Part shown: positions 45,376 to 54,728 of the stretch, in pieces
Layout: each line of letters starts with the position of its first letter
Numbering within the stretch: position 1 is the first letter of the stretch
Source: Shewanella metallivivens
GTDB taxonomy: Bacteria; Pseudomonadota; Gammaproteobacteria; Enterobacterales; Shewanellaceae
Length of the DNA stretch: 64,000 bases
NCBI RefSeq assembly: GCF_028750675.1
Contig: NZ_JAQQPZ010000013.1
Span: 639,486 to 703,485 of the forward strand
Reading direction: 5' to 3'
The notes under the pieces: generated by a model
The model's input: the letters and a program-made list of their open reading frames with translations, nothing else
What the model was told of the DNA's origin: nothing
Database searches by the model: none
Position numbers and translations under genes: made by a program

Positions 45376-47295
45376 ATGAATACATTTAACACCCTTACCA
45401 TTAAACAAAAAATCCTGCTCACGGTAGCTTTTGCCGTGCTGCTTTCAACCATGTTAGTCGGAATACTGAGTCAGCGCAGTGCCAAACAAGTGGTTGAACA
45501 ACGCATGCTTGAATCAGAAATGCCCAGTTTAGTCCTGCAAATTCGCAATGACATCGACCTACAAATAAGTAGCTTAATTAATGCTGCTGAACAGCTCGCG
45601 AATAGCCGAATGTTAGGAGCATGGCTTGAAGAAGGCCGCCCTGAAAGCCAAGAAACTTTAGTGATAGCTCAGCTCAAAGACATGCAAAATCAATTCGATT
45701 TAGTGCAAGCCTCTTATGCCGATCGCGACACTGGCGCTTACTACACCCAAGATGGATTTTTACGCATATTAAACCAACAGCAAGACGCATGGTTTTTTGA
45801 CTATCGTGCGAGTAAAAAAGAGCGCATGTTAAGCGTTTACACTGAAGCGACCGGTGAGGTAAAACTGTTCATTAGCCACCAGCAACCTAATGGCCGAGGG
45901 ATGGTTAGCCTAGCCAAGTCGCTAGATGATATGGTGAATTTACTGTCGTCATTTAAAATCGAAGATACCGGTTTTGTGTATCTTATTGATGCTAGTGGTA
46001 AAGTTCAATTACATCAAGATACGCAAAAAGTCGGTAAGGCAACGTTAGCTAATTTATACCCTAATGCTAATACTAACGGCTTACTCAACAAAAATGATTT
46101 CAACCTCGTTAAAGCCAATGTTAACGGCGAAGACATGTTAATCGCCAGTAGCTACATTAAGTCTATGGATTGGTATCTTGTTGCTCAAGTCCCTGAAGCA
46201 GAAGTGTTTGCCTTACTTGAAGAGTCCGCTTACCAAATCCTGCTATGGACAGTATTGATTGCAGTGGTATTCATTGTGATTGCCATTTCAGTTGCTGGCT
46301 CAGTAAGCCGCCCTATTGCACAAGTTGCTGAAATGTTCAGAAACATCGGTGAAGGCGAAGGTGATTTACGTCAACGACTCCCAGTAAATGGCGAAGATGA
46401 AATCGCGCAATTAGCGCGCGGATTCAATAGCTTTATTAGCAAAATCCAAGAAACCGTTGTTGAAGTAGCAGACACTAGCCAACAACTTGGTCTATCTGCA
46501 GTGGATGTGTCTAATCAAGCACACCAAACCTTAGACGACAGTCATTTACAAAAAGACCGCACCATGATGGTTGTTGCGGCCATTAATGAAATGGGCGCCA
46601 CCGTTAACGAAATTGCTGCTAATGCCGCCCAAGCTGCAGTAACCGCTCGCGATGCTGATACCGAATCCGTTGATGGCCAAAAAGTGGTCACACGCGCTCG
46701 CTCAACCATTAATCAACTGTCTAAAGATGTTGCTCAAGTGGGTGAAGTGATTGAGTCACTGGCGACTCACACTAAATCAATTGGCAGTATTTTAGATGTT
46801 ATCCGCGCGATTTCAGAGCAAACCAACTTGCTGGCACTCAACGCTGCCATTGAAGCTGCCCGCGCCGGAGAAGCCGGTCGAGGCTTCGCTGTTGTTGCAG
46901 ACGAGGTTCGTAACCTTGCCTCACGTACTGCAGCATCAACCAATGAAGTGCAAACCATGATTGATAAGCTGCAATCAGAAGCCAGCCGTGCGGTGAGCGC
47001 CATGGCACAATCGAGTAGTCGCTCAAAAGAAGGGGTAACCGCGGTAGATGAAGCCAGCCAATCACTCAGTGGCATTAGTGAACGTATAGCTCAAATTAGC
47101 GATATGAATATCCAAGTCGCAGCCGCAACAGAAGAGCAATCGACTGTGGTGGAAGATATTAACCGTAACGTGACTGAGATTAACGATATCACTCAACGCA
47201 CATCTGACACCGCACAAGCTGCTGCTGAAGCAAGTAAAGCCTTGAACCAACTTGCAAGCCGATTAGATGTGTTGGTGGCTCGCTTTAAGGTGTAA
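45376..47295 (+). CDS. methyl-accepting chemotaxis protein
   Basis: 639 residues: a first membrane helix (about 12-30), a large periplasmic sensor region (about 35-280, double-Cache-like with [16 protein letters not shown]), a second helix (about 288-310), HAMP, then a long cytoplasmic signalling coil. The conserved hairpin tip is [19 protein letters not shown] and [15 protein letters not shown]. It signals through CheW/CheA to the flagellar motor. No C-terminal CheR-docking pentapeptide is seen. The ligand is unknown. Confidence 0.93.
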   Translation: MNTFNTLTIKQKILLTVAFAVLLSTMLVGILSQRSAKQVVEQRMLESEMPSLVLQIRNDIDLQISSLINAAEQLANSRMLGAWLEEGRPESQETLVIAQLKDMQNQFDLVQASYADRDTGAYYTQDGFLRILNQQQDAWFFDYRASKKERMLSVYTEATGEVKLFISHQQPNGRGMVSLAKSLDDMVNLLSSFKIEDTGFVYLIDASGKVQLHQDTQKVGKATLANLYPNANTNGLLNKNDFNLVKANVNGEDMLIASSYIKSMDWYLVAQVPEAEVFALLEESAYQILLWTVLIAVVFIVIAISVAGSVSRPIAQVAEMFRNIGEGEGDLRQRLPVNGEDEIAQLARGFNSFISKIQETVVEVADTSQQLGLSAVDVSNQAHQTLDDSHLQKDRTMMVVAAINEMGATVNEIAANAAQAAVTARDADTESVDGQKVVTRARSTINQLSKDVAQVGEVIESLATHTKSIGSILDVIRAISEQTNLLALNAAIEAARAGEAGRGFAVVADEVRNLASRTAASTNEVQTMIDKLQSEASRAVSAMAQSSSRSKEGVTAVDEASQSLSGISERIAQISDMNIQVAAATEEQSTVVEDINRNVTEINDITQRTSDTAQAAAEASKALNQLASRLDVLVARFKV

Positions 47296-47303
47296 TCCCA
47301 CTC

Positions 47304-47328
47304 GAGTGTTTGCAACTAGCAAACACTC
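47304..47328. terminator. hairpin after chemoreceptor gene
   Basis: A perfect 10-bp stem GAGTGTTTGC/GCAAACACTC with loop AACTA directly after the stop codon. It has no T-run, and a second, stronger hairpin follows. Confidence 0.5.
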
Positions 47329-47342
47329 TACAACTGGTAAAT

Positions 47343-47375
47343 AAAATAATGCCACTCATTGAGTGGCATTATTTT
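47343..47375. terminator. bidirectional terminator
   Basis: A 15-bp perfect stem AAAATAATGCCACTC/GAGTGGCATTATTTT with loop ATT and a T-run, between the convergent chemoreceptor and DUF4870 genes. Confidence 0.85.
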
Positions 47376-47390
47376 TATCATCTTAAGGTG

Positions 47391-47750
47391 TTATTTCAGA
47401 AACTTAATCGACAGCGGATATTGATAAGCGATACCGTCACTGGCTTTGACTATCGCGATAATAGTACAAATAATATCTAATAATGCTAACGCAGCTAGCA
47501 GTAACACGCCAACGCCCACCAAAATCAAAACTGCCGAAATCATCGCATAAATCATTAAACTCAATTTGAAGTTAAGGCAATTTTTACCACACTGATTAGC
47601 AAACTCATACTCGTCACGCTTCATCAACCACACAATCAACGGACCTAATACGCTACCAAATGGAAAAGTATACCCAGCAAAACTGGCGGCGTGGATCAAT
47701 AAGCCCATGTCTTTTGCTTGCTTACTTACTTCACCTGTCGGTTCAGACAT
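47391..47750 (-). CDS. DUF4870-type small membrane protein
   Basis: 119 residues with three or four membrane helices. The pattern FGSVLGPLIVWLMKRDEYEFANQCGKNCLNFKL is typical of DUF4870 proteins, which occur widely and have no assigned function. It has its own short intergenic gap to yiiM and shares the strand with it. Confidence 0.8.
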   Translation of the reverse strand: MSEPTGEVSKQAKDMGLLIHAASFAGYTFPFGSVLGPLIVWLMKRDEYEFANQCGKNCLNFKLSLMIYAMISAVLILVGVGVLLLAALALLDIICTIIAIVKASDGIAYQYPLSIKFLK

Positions 47751-47806
47751 TCGATGTTCCTTATCATGCTGTTATTGTGTATTCGTTATTATTTAGCGGT
47801 ATTTAA

Positions 47807-48499
47807 TTAACTGGCTTTACCATACAAACGCATTGCCCAGTCTTCAATACTTTGTTGTGCCAAGCGGCGTTGCAATGATTCGACCCAGCTTTGTGCTAAA
47901 CCTTCACAAGCAAGTAAAATTTGATACTGCTCGGCATCAAACTCAGGTAAAAAGTAAATTTGCATCGCCTTAGCAATACTAATGTCAGTTTTACGCTCAA
48001 TTAAACAAATGCTATCGCTTGGGCGAATAACCCCTTCAGACAATACCCGATAAAACCAACCACACATGCGGCTTTCTTGCATCGCGAGGGCAAATTTGGG
48101 TTGGTCAAATTGTACATTGAGCTTAAAACAAGGTGAGCGTGGTTGGGTAACTTGCAAAGTGACATCGCCAATTTGAACAATATCACCAATATTGACGAGG
48201 GCTTCATTCACACCGACAGTGCTGATATTTTCACCCATTGATGGCGCATCTTTAAAGCTAGACATTAAGTCCCAGCGGCGGTATTGGCCATAATGTTCGC
48301 GGGGAAAATGATGCAATACTCGATCTAAACCGCCATGATGCTTAGGATCAGCCTCACTATTGCCCACCACGCTATCAAACTGCACCGTCAGTTGTGTTGC
48401 GGCATGCTTTTGGTTAATACCACTGGCAACACCATTGTGCATTTGCACTTGGTCGCCTAGATACAACCCCGAAATACGATTAACCCACGTTTTATTCAT
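47807..48499 (-). CDS. yiiM: MOSC domain protein, YiiM-like
   Basis: 230 residues with a MOSC domain. Conserved features are the HHGGLDRVLHHFPREHY segment, MGENISTVG, and the ligand cysteine in QPRSPCFKLN. A YiiM-type C-terminal helical part follows. MOSC proteins bind the molybdenum cofactor, and E. coli YiiM reduces N-hydroxylated bases such as 6-hydroxylaminopurine. It is therefore a likely user of the Moco made by the moa/moe genes in this window. Confidence 0.88.
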   Translation of the reverse strand: MNKTWVNRISGLYLGDQVQMHNGVASGINQKHAATQLTVQFDSVVGNSEADPKHHGGLDRVLHHFPREHYGQYRRWDLMSSFKDAPSMGENISTVGVNEALVNIGDIVQIGDVTLQVTQPRSPCFKLNVQFDQPKFALAMQESRMCGWFYRVLSEGVIRPSDSICLIERKTDISIAKAMQIYFLPEFDAEQYQILLACEGLAQSWVESLQRRLAQQSIEDWAMRLYGKAS

Positions 48500-48548
48500 C
48501 CTGCTTTCCCCACATATCTTGTAGAATCAATATACTCAAATTTCAGGC

Positions 48549-48579
48549 AAAAAAAAGCCTTACAGGGGAATAGTAAGGC
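48549..48579 (-). terminator. terminator after the PfkB kinase gene
   Basis: On the minus strand a GCCTTAC/GTAAGGC stem (9-base loop) is followed by eight T. It lies 140 bases beyond the kinase stop and before yiiM on the same strand, so it isolates the two genes. Confidence 0.85.
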
Positions 48580-48718
48580 AATAAAAAATATGGGAGTTAA
48601 TACCGCAAAATACCCATTACATAGACGTATTTACGCTTAAATATGAGTATAAGTTGATTAGACCGGCACAGAATAATGCTCAAAGATGACATAAAAATGA
48701 CAGCTGCAAAGATTTTAA

Positions 48719-49570
48719 TTAACTTGATGTTAGATGCTTTTTAAGCGCTTCTCCAGGGATAGAGCTCGGGGTTGCAACAGCAAATGAGGCCCATAACGCC
48801 CCCTGATGCATTGCTTCAAAAATAGGCATATTTTGGCATAGTCCATGGATAACACCCGCTGCATACGCATCGCCCGCACCCGTGGTATCAACAACCTCAG
48901 CCATCACCGCGGGAACATGTTGTTCGCCTTCAGCGCTGTAGGCTATCGCACCTTTATCACCATCGGTAACAATAAAATACTGTAATGCATCACCAGCAAT
49001 AGATTGAGCAAACGACCACGGCGCTTGATTGCAACGTCCTTGCATATCGGTAATCGAGGCAATCAACACATGACAAGGACGCTTGCGCTGATCTTTAGCC
49101 AATTGAGCAATTACTTTGCAACGAGGATTACTGTCGATAGCATCTTGCGCCCATATATCAGCACCATTTGCAGATGAATTGATATAAAACGCGTCCCATT
49201 GTTGCCAATTGGGAGCATGAGATAACTCGAATATCGGCCGCTGCGGTCGAATAATGGTGCGCTCGCCATCAGGAGTCATCACCAACAGCATCTCACAAGT
49301 GTTACCGCTAAAACGATGAACTAAACGACAATCTAATCCAAGGGTGCTTGCTTTCGCTAAAATCCAATCTCCAATGTCGTCACTGCCCACTTCGCTAACT
49401 AACGACACATTATGTTTAGCCCACACCAACCCTAAGCCGGTATTTGCACCACCACCGCCTAAACGTAAACCACCATCTTGATAATGAAACCGCCCGCCAG
49501 TTTGCAATGGTTTGTCTAACCGTAAAATTCGGTCACAATTGATATTAGCGAGCAGTAAAATGTTGGCCAT
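48719..49570 (-). CDS. PfkB family carbohydrate kinase
   Basis: 283 residues with the early GGRFHYQDGGLRLGGGGANT signature region of PfkB/ribokinase proteins and the C-terminal catalytic motif DTTGAGDAYAAG (about residues 229-240, aspartate as base). The family phosphorylates sugars or nucleosides with ATP. The substrate cannot be read from sequence, and the neighbour genes give no hint. Confidence 0.88.
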   Translation of the reverse strand: MANILLLANINCDRILRLDKPLQTGGRFHYQDGGLRLGGGGANTGLGLVWAKHNVSLVSEVGSDDIGDWILAKASTLGLDCRLVHRFSGNTCEMLLVMTPDGERTIIRPQRPIFELSHAPNWQQWDAFYINSSANGADIWAQDAIDSNPRCKVIAQLAKDQRKRPCHVLIASITDMQGRCNQAPWSFAQSIAGDALQYFIVTDGDKGAIAYSAEGEQHVPAVMAEVVDTTGAGDAYAAGVIHGLCQNMPIFEAMHQGALWASFAVATPSSIPGEALKKHLTSS

Positions 49571-49648
49571 AGCGATACCTAGAATAACCCCGACGAAAGA
49601 GTGTTGAGTATAACAAAATCGGCGTAGATCACACGGCTATCGACATAA

Positions 49649-50986
49649 TTACATATCAGTCTCAGCAAGCGGTTGACGCAGCTGGGCTCGCACATTGTCC
49701 ATACCAGAGTAAAACTCTTTCATCATTAAGAGGCCCAACATTTTTCCGTTGTCGGTCACAATCAATTCATCAGGGTTAACCGGATCATTTTTTATCGCGC
49801 CCATGGCTTTCATTGACGCCATTTCTTTAAATAAGGCAGTGTCTAAATTGACATTAAAGTTATCGCGGAAATACTGACGAGATAAACGTCCAGAGAACAT
49901 ACCCAGTAAGAAACGATATTGCATGACTTCTTTTAATTGGTATTTTTTCTGTTGCTCAACCGCCATGCGACCCTGCGCAATGCGTTGCTGGTATTTTTTC
50001 AGTGAAAAGGTATTTACATACAAAGTATCATTTAAAAAACTAAATGAACCCGACCCCACACCTAGGTACTCATCATAATCAATTACGTACTCATCAAAAC
50101 CTTCATTATCGGTTTTACCAAATGCCCAAGCAGAAAGTTGGTTATACTGACCCGTTAAGCTATTCAAAATCTGGCGATACTGGTTAACCATTTCACCATG
50201 AGGAGCAGCGAGTTGGCCTTTAACGCTTTTACGAGTTTGGTGAGTAATCATTAACGGATAAGTAGTAATTTGGCGCGGGTCCAGCTTAGATGCCATGTCG
50301 AGATCTGATTGGATAATCTCGTCGGTTTGACCTCTAAAACCAAAAATTAAATCAACGTTGATAATCGGGAATAACTCTTTTGCCGCCATAATGCGGTCAA
50401 AAGTTTCTTGTCCAGAACCAAACTTATCTAAACGGTCGGTCATTTTTAAAATACCGTCATCAAAGCTTTGCACCCCAATCGACATTCTGTCGACCAAACC
50501 TTTAAGTTGTTTAAACTCAGGGCTGGCTAAATGCTGTGGATCTGACTCACAAGACACCTCTTTAATGCCCGGGAATAATGTTTTTGCGTGTTCAATGGTA
50601 CGAGCTAATTCATCTTCTAATACCGTGGTAGTGCCGCCACCAATGTACATTGACTCAAATTCATAACCTAAGTCTTTCGCCATCTGCATTTCTTTGCGTA
50701 GTGCAATAAAGTACTCACGCGCCTTGTCTTCACGGAATAAAAAACGGTGAAAAGTACAAAACGAGCACAAGGTATGACAAAAGGGAATGTGGGCGTACAA
50801 CATGTACTTTTTGCCTTCAACAGGCTTAGGCATGCGATCCGTTGAAATCGTGTCAAGACGCAGATTTTTGTCGACATAATACTGCATAACCCGTTCCATC
50901 GAACTTATCATCCAGTTAGGCACGGTAATATTGGCTTGGTAAGGTTTAATCAACTCTTGGCTGGCTGATTGAATGATTGAAGACAT
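49649..50986 (-). CDS. HemN-like radical SAM protein
   Basis: 445 residues. The radical SAM motif CHTLCSFC is in HIPFCHTLCSFCTFHRF, followed by GGGTTTVLEDEL and INVDLIFGFRGQT as in coproporphyrinogen III dehydrogenase relatives. The fourth cysteine that follows directly in HemN (CXXXCXXCXC) is replaced here. It is therefore HemN/HemW-like, not certainly HemN. The open frame starts at 51061, but the ATG at 50986 (MSSIIQSA) has AGGAT before it and is preferred. A heme-related or methyltransferase role remains open. Confidence 0.85.
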   Translation of the reverse strand: MSSIIQSASQELIKPYQANITVPNWMISSMERVMQYYVDKNLRLDTISTDRMPKPVEGKKYMLYAHIPFCHTLCSFCTFHRFLFREDKAREYFIALRKEMQMAKDLGYEFESMYIGGGTTTVLEDELARTIEHAKTLFPGIKEVSCESDPQHLASPEFKQLKGLVDRMSIGVQSFDDGILKMTDRLDKFGSGQETFDRIMAAKELFPIINVDLIFGFRGQTDEIIQSDLDMASKLDPRQITTYPLMITHQTRKSVKGQLAAPHGEMVNQYRQILNSLTGQYNQLSAWAFGKTDNEGFDEYVIDYDEYLGVGSGSFSFLNDTLYVNTFSLKKYQQRIAQGRMAVEQQKKYQLKEVMQYRFLLGMFSGRLSRQYFRDNFNVNLDTALFKEMASMKAMGAIKNDPVNPDELIVTDNGKMLGLLMMKEFYSGMDNVRAQLRQPLAETDM

Positions 50987-51235
50987 AGAAAATCCTAATT
51001 GAATGAAGCCCTGAGAGCAAAACCATTGATAGCAAAGTGTCAATATACAAATATGCCACACGCAGAAAGCAAAACTATCACTTTAGCGGTAGCTAAAATG
51101 TGAAGTAACTAATAGATATGCAAACTAACATGGTTAAAGAAGATCATTTGTTAAGCAGATCATGTTTTAGGTACTGCTGTTGCCAACCGTGTCTAAAACG
51201 AGGTATGGCACTTGAGGTCACTGATTGATAGGCAA

Positions 51236-51577
51236 TTAATTCGAACTAACTTTCGAGTCAACAAGCGCAAAAGAGATCATAAATAGACGTTGTTGGTCAG
51301 GGTAAACCTGTTGGATAAGGTGTTTAAGCTCATCTAAAGGTAAGCCTTCTTGGTCGGCATGCAATTCATTGATGTCGTCAAAGGCTAATGGCTCAACGGC
51401 CAAAATAACAATGTCACAAACCTTAGTATGGCTTTCAAGGGTGTAGACCTCAACTTGAGTACCTGGTTGGTAATGACTTTCGCTAAAATCACGGATGGTA
51501 ATCGTCTTTTGGCCCGACGCCACTAATGGCGTTAAAAACTCAAAAAAAGTTATTTGTGTTGGTGCAATTGCAGACAT
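51236..51577 (-). CDS. yqfB: ASCH domain N4-acetylcytidine amidohydrolase
   Basis: 113 residues matching E. coli YqfB. The proposed catalytic residues are conserved: K24 and T27 in SGQKTITIRD and E77 in HADQEG. YqfB hydrolyses N4-acetylcytidine, which can arise from RNA turnover. It is separate from its neighbours; the 249-base gap to the HemN-like gene shows nothing I can name. Confidence 0.88.
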   Translation of the reverse strand: MSAIAPTQITFFEFLTPLVASGQKTITIRDFSESHYQPGTQVEVYTLESHTKVCDIVILAVEPLAFDDINELHADQEGLPLDELKHLIQQVYPDQQRLFMISFALVDSKVSSN

Positions 51578-51619
51578 ATTAAACTCTTAACCAATGAAAT
51601 AACCCAATGTAAACGCGTA

Positions 51620-52489
51620 TTATAACCGAGCAAACTCACCCGGGCTTTGATCAAAGTAGCGTTTAAATTCACGGCTAAATTGTGCGGTACTTTCATAGCC
51701 CACCTGGGTAGATACCTCTTTCACTTTCAGCCGTTGTAATTGCAATAACTCTCTGGCTTTATTTAAGCGGATTTTCTTTAAATATTGAATCGGCGAAGAC
51801 GTTGTAACCTCTTTAAAACAACGATGAAATGCTGACGGGCTCATGTTAACCAAACTCGCTAACGTATCCACCTCAACCGACTCGCCGTAATGCTTATGGA
51901 TATAACTCAAGGCTTTTTCAACCCGAGATAAACGAGTGTGGGTTAACGACAAAGCATATAGCGGCGCGGAATTTGGCGCATCTAATAAGCGATATAACAG
52001 TTCGAGTACTAACGCCTCGCCCATCACTTTAGCCTCTAACGGCGACTGCAAAGCCTGTAATAAGCGAATAACACTGCAATCCATGTCTTCAGTGCTGTTG
52101 GCAATAAAAAAACCACTTTGGCGCGACTCATTTAAATCTTTTGGGATCTGATGGTGCTCGTCCATTAACCTAACGATGTAATTTAACTGCACTAAGTTAA
52201 TATCAACCATCAACACTAATACTGGCTCTTCAATACTGGCAAAGGTTTCGCATTCAACCGGCAGCGGTACCGTCATCACTAAAGAATGTTGGCGGTCATA
52301 ATCGAAGGTTTGATCCTCAATATAAACACGCTTTTTACCCTGGCCAACGATCAATACACCTTGCGAGTAGCACAATGGACCTCGAGAAGCATATTGTGAG
52401 CCACGAAACACTCGCACCCCGGCTAAATGAGTATCATTAATTCCTTCCTTTGGCGCCAATTGTGCCATTAAATTTGCTATCTCACTCAT
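51620..52489 (-). CDS. yqhC: AraC family regulator YqhC
   Basis: 289 residues: an N-terminal cupin-like effector region and a C-terminal AraC DNA-binding domain with two helix-turn-helix motifs (VDTLASLVNMSPSAFHRCFKEV and KVKEVSTQVGYESTAQFSREF). It is divergent from a YqhD-type aldehyde reductase, exactly the yqhC-yqhD pairing of E. coli, where YqhC activates yqhD in response to aldehydes such as glyoxal. Identity is supported mainly by this context. Confidence 0.87.
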   Translation of the reverse strand: MSEIANLMAQLAPKEGINDTHLAGVRVFRGSQYASRGPLCYSQGVLIVGQGKKRVYIEDQTFDYDRQHSLVMTVPLPVECETFASIEEPVLVLMVDINLVQLNYIVRLMDEHHQIPKDLNESRQSGFFIANSTEDMDCSVIRLLQALQSPLEAKVMGEALVLELLYRLLDAPNSAPLYALSLTHTRLSRVEKALSYIHKHYGESVEVDTLASLVNMSPSAFHRCFKEVTTSSPIQYLKKIRLNKARELLQLQRLKVKEVSTQVGYESTAQFSREFKRYFDQSPGEFARL

Positions 52490-52573
52490 GCTACCGCCTT
52501 GATAAAATTAACTGCACCGCTGCCAAGTTGAGATCGATCTTATCAAAAAAGTAGAAAAAGGTATGGTATTTAT

Positions 52574-52592
52574 CAAATAAACCTCTTATTTG
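52574..52592. promoter_or_regulatory. inverted repeat in the yqhC-yqhD gap
   Basis: CAAATAA-N5-TTATTTG is a perfect 7-bp inverted repeat, 82 bases from the yqhC start. It may be an operator or a promoter-proximal hairpin. No protein can be assigned with certainty. Confidence 0.35.
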
Positions 52593-52630
52593 AACAAAAA
52601 AAGTAGGAATGAGCATAATCACAATAGTTC

Positions 52631-52671
52631 TGTGTCTGTTTATTTTGACTAAGAAGACTATTATAGACACA
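52631..52671. promoter_or_regulatory. spaced inverted repeat upstream of yqhD
   Basis: TGTGTCT (52631-52637) and AGACACA (52665-52671) are perfect inverted copies separated by 27 bases, about 106 bases before the yqhD start. This spacing could place two regulator subunits around a promoter. It is a candidate YqhC site only. Confidence 0.35.
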
Positions 52672-52776
52672 TGATTTCTGGTTGTTGTTTACACCATCCT
52701 TAAAACCTGATGCTTAAGCTCATGGCTAAACAGCAACATACTTATTGTTTTATCGCTAAACCAAAAGGCGTCAATT

Positions 52777-53940
52777 ATGCTTAATTTTAATTATCGTAAC
52801 CCTACTCATGTTGTTTTCGGCAAAGACCGTATCGCAGAGTTAGATCAACTTATACCAGCCAATGCCAGAGTCTTAATCACTTACGGTGGTGGTAGCGTAA
52901 AACGTTTCGGCACGCTTGATAAAGTCAAAGCCGCTTTGGGTGATCGTACTGTATTTGAATTTGGTGGTATTGAAGCCAACCCCAAATACGACACTCTTCT
53001 AAAAGCAGTAGAAGTGGCTCGCAATGAAAAAATCGACTTTCTATTAGCTGTGGGTGGTGGTTCAGTCATGGACGGCACCAAATTTATCGCACTCGCCACT
53101 CAGTTTGAAGGCGACACTGCCAGCTTGCTACAGCACGGGTTTAACCCTGTGCCAGTGGCTGATGACAAAGTGATTCCACTCGGTGTGATTGCTACCCTGC
53201 CGGCTACGGGCTCTGAAATGAACGCCTTTGCAGTCGTAAGCTATCAAGGCGGTAAGTTCCCAGTAAACCACCCATGTGCTTACCCAACATTTGCCATGTT
53301 AGATCCAGAATTAACCTTCAGCTTGCCAAAAATTCAGGTTGCTAACGGTGTGGTTGATGCATTTGTGCATGTACTTGAACAATATGCCACTTACCCTGTT
53401 GATGCTCGTGTACAAGACCGCATGGCAGAAGGTATTTTACGTACTCTAATAGAAGTGGGTCCTATCACCGTTGAAGAGCCTACCAACTACGATGCCCGTG
53501 CAAACTTAATGTGGAGTGCAACATCGGCCCTAAATGGCATGATTGGCACAGGTGTACCGTTAGATTGGTCGACTCACATGATTGGCCACGAGTTAACAGC
53601 ACTGTTTGATATTGACCATGCACAAACGCTCGCCGTGATATTGCCATCACTATGGCGCGTGCTTAAAGAACAAAAACACGCTAAATTAGTCCAATACGCT
53701 ACACGCGTTTGGGATATTACAGAAGGTGACGAAGCAAGCCGTGTAGATCAGGCTATCGATAAAACCGAAGCTTTCTTCAAGCAAGTGGGTTTACCAGTGC
53801 GTTTACGCGACCATGGTGTAACGCAAGAGCAACTATCACAAGTTGTTGACGCGTTAGAAGCTCACGGCATGACAGCATTATCAGAAAGCGGTAAAGTTGA
53901 TTTAGCCACCAGCCGTCAAATTTTAGATATGGCGTGGTAG
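52777..53940 (+). CDS. yqhD: NADPH-dependent aldehyde reductase YqhD
   Basis: 387 residues of the iron-containing alcohol dehydrogenase family, close to E. coli YqhD (same length; shared ARVLITYGGGSVK, LLAVGGGSVMDGTKFIA and NGVVDAFVHVLEQY). The metal ligands Asp and His of VVDAFVH and the His residues of HMIGHELTA and DIDHAQTL are present. YqhD reduces short-chain and toxic aldehydes with NADPH. Divergent yqhC is its probable activator. Confidence 0.94.
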   Translation: MLNFNYRNPTHVVFGKDRIAELDQLIPANARVLITYGGGSVKRFGTLDKVKAALGDRTVFEFGGIEANPKYDTLLKAVEVARNEKIDFLLAVGGGSVMDGTKFIALATQFEGDTASLLQHGFNPVPVADDKVIPLGVIATLPATGSEMNAFAVVSYQGGKFPVNHPCAYPTFAMLDPELTFSLPKIQVANGVVDAFVHVLEQYATYPVDARVQDRMAEGILRTLIEVGPITVEEPTNYDARANLMWSATSALNGMIGTGVPLDWSTHMIGHELTALFDIDHAQTLAVILPSLWRVLKEQKHAKLVQYATRVWDITEGDEASRVDQAIDKTEAFFKQVGLPVRLRDHGVTQEQLSQVVDALEAHGMTALSESGKVDLATSRQILDMAW

Positions 53941-53990
53941 TCAGCATTTAATCGAAACGACATTAAGTTCGCTTCGAGTTGTTCAAAACT

Positions 53991-54031
53991 AAAAAGGGCT
54001 TAACAATGGCATGCATTGTTAAGCCCTTTTT
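53991..54031. terminator. bidirectional terminator between yqhD and emrE
   Basis: A perfect 18-bp stem (53991-54008 with 54014-54031) and a 5-base loop, with five A at one end and five T at the other. It lies between convergent genes. Confidence 0.92.
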
Positions 54032-54050
54032 GTTGTTATTCTTTAAAAGA

Positions 54051-54383
54051 CTAATGCGGCGTCACATTTGAAAATAAATTCATGATTACCACACCAATCA
54101 GAATAAATCCCATGCCCACTAGTGCGCCTAAATCTAATTTTTGACCGTACAACACCCACGCAATCAGGGTGATTAATACAATCCCCAGGCCTGCCCATGT
54201 AGCATAAGCGACGCCGACCGGGATCCCTTTTAACGCAAGAGAAAGAAAGTAAAAAGACAACACATAGCCAACAATAACCAAAACTGAAGGCACAATTTTA
54301 GTAAACCCATCACTGGCTTTAAGCGCAGATGTCGCCACCACTTCCGTTAAAATCGCCACACTTAATAATAACCAACTTTTCAT
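54051..54383 (-). CDS. emrE: small multidrug resistance transporter EmrE
   Basis: 110 residues, the length of E. coli EmrE. It has four membrane helices, the essential E14 in AILTEVV, the conserved [19 protein letters not shown] stretch, and the same last three residues, TPH. It exports lipophilic cations in exchange for protons as a dimer. The frame continues 28 codons upstream, but the ATG at 54383 gives the family start; only a weak ribosome site is seen. Confidence 0.92.
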   Translation of the reverse strand: MKSWLLLSVAILTEVVATSALKASDGFTKIVPSVLVIVGYVLSFYFLSLALKGIPVGVAYATWAGLGIVLITLIAWVLYGQKLDLGALVGMGFILIGVVIMNLFSNVTPH

Positions 54384-54728
54384 TTTACTTTCTACCCAGA
54401 AAAACAGGCGAGCAGTATAAAGATTAATCACTACAAAATCAGCTTTCGAATGCTTATCAATATCCATAAATTAACTCACCCGATTTAATCTATCTATGTC
54501 ATCACACAGCTTTACTTTGCTGTTATCGAATCAATTTCATATTTCACATTAAACGCCCCCAAAAAGTGTAAATAGGCTGATGCCGTTATTTTGTACCTCA
54601 AACAATCAATCAAGACTATTACTTGTATTTACATTCACTATCGGTTTATGTTGTCAATATGTTAAATGATTAACTCGAATCTCACGGCGCTACGGCCCTC
54701 AAAAATTAGGTATTGAATTGGTGATAAC

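Noticed and set aside
54393-54467. N-terminal extension of emrE
   Set aside because: The extra 28 residues are not EmrE-like, and the ATG at 54383 gives exactly the 110-residue family length with E14 in register.
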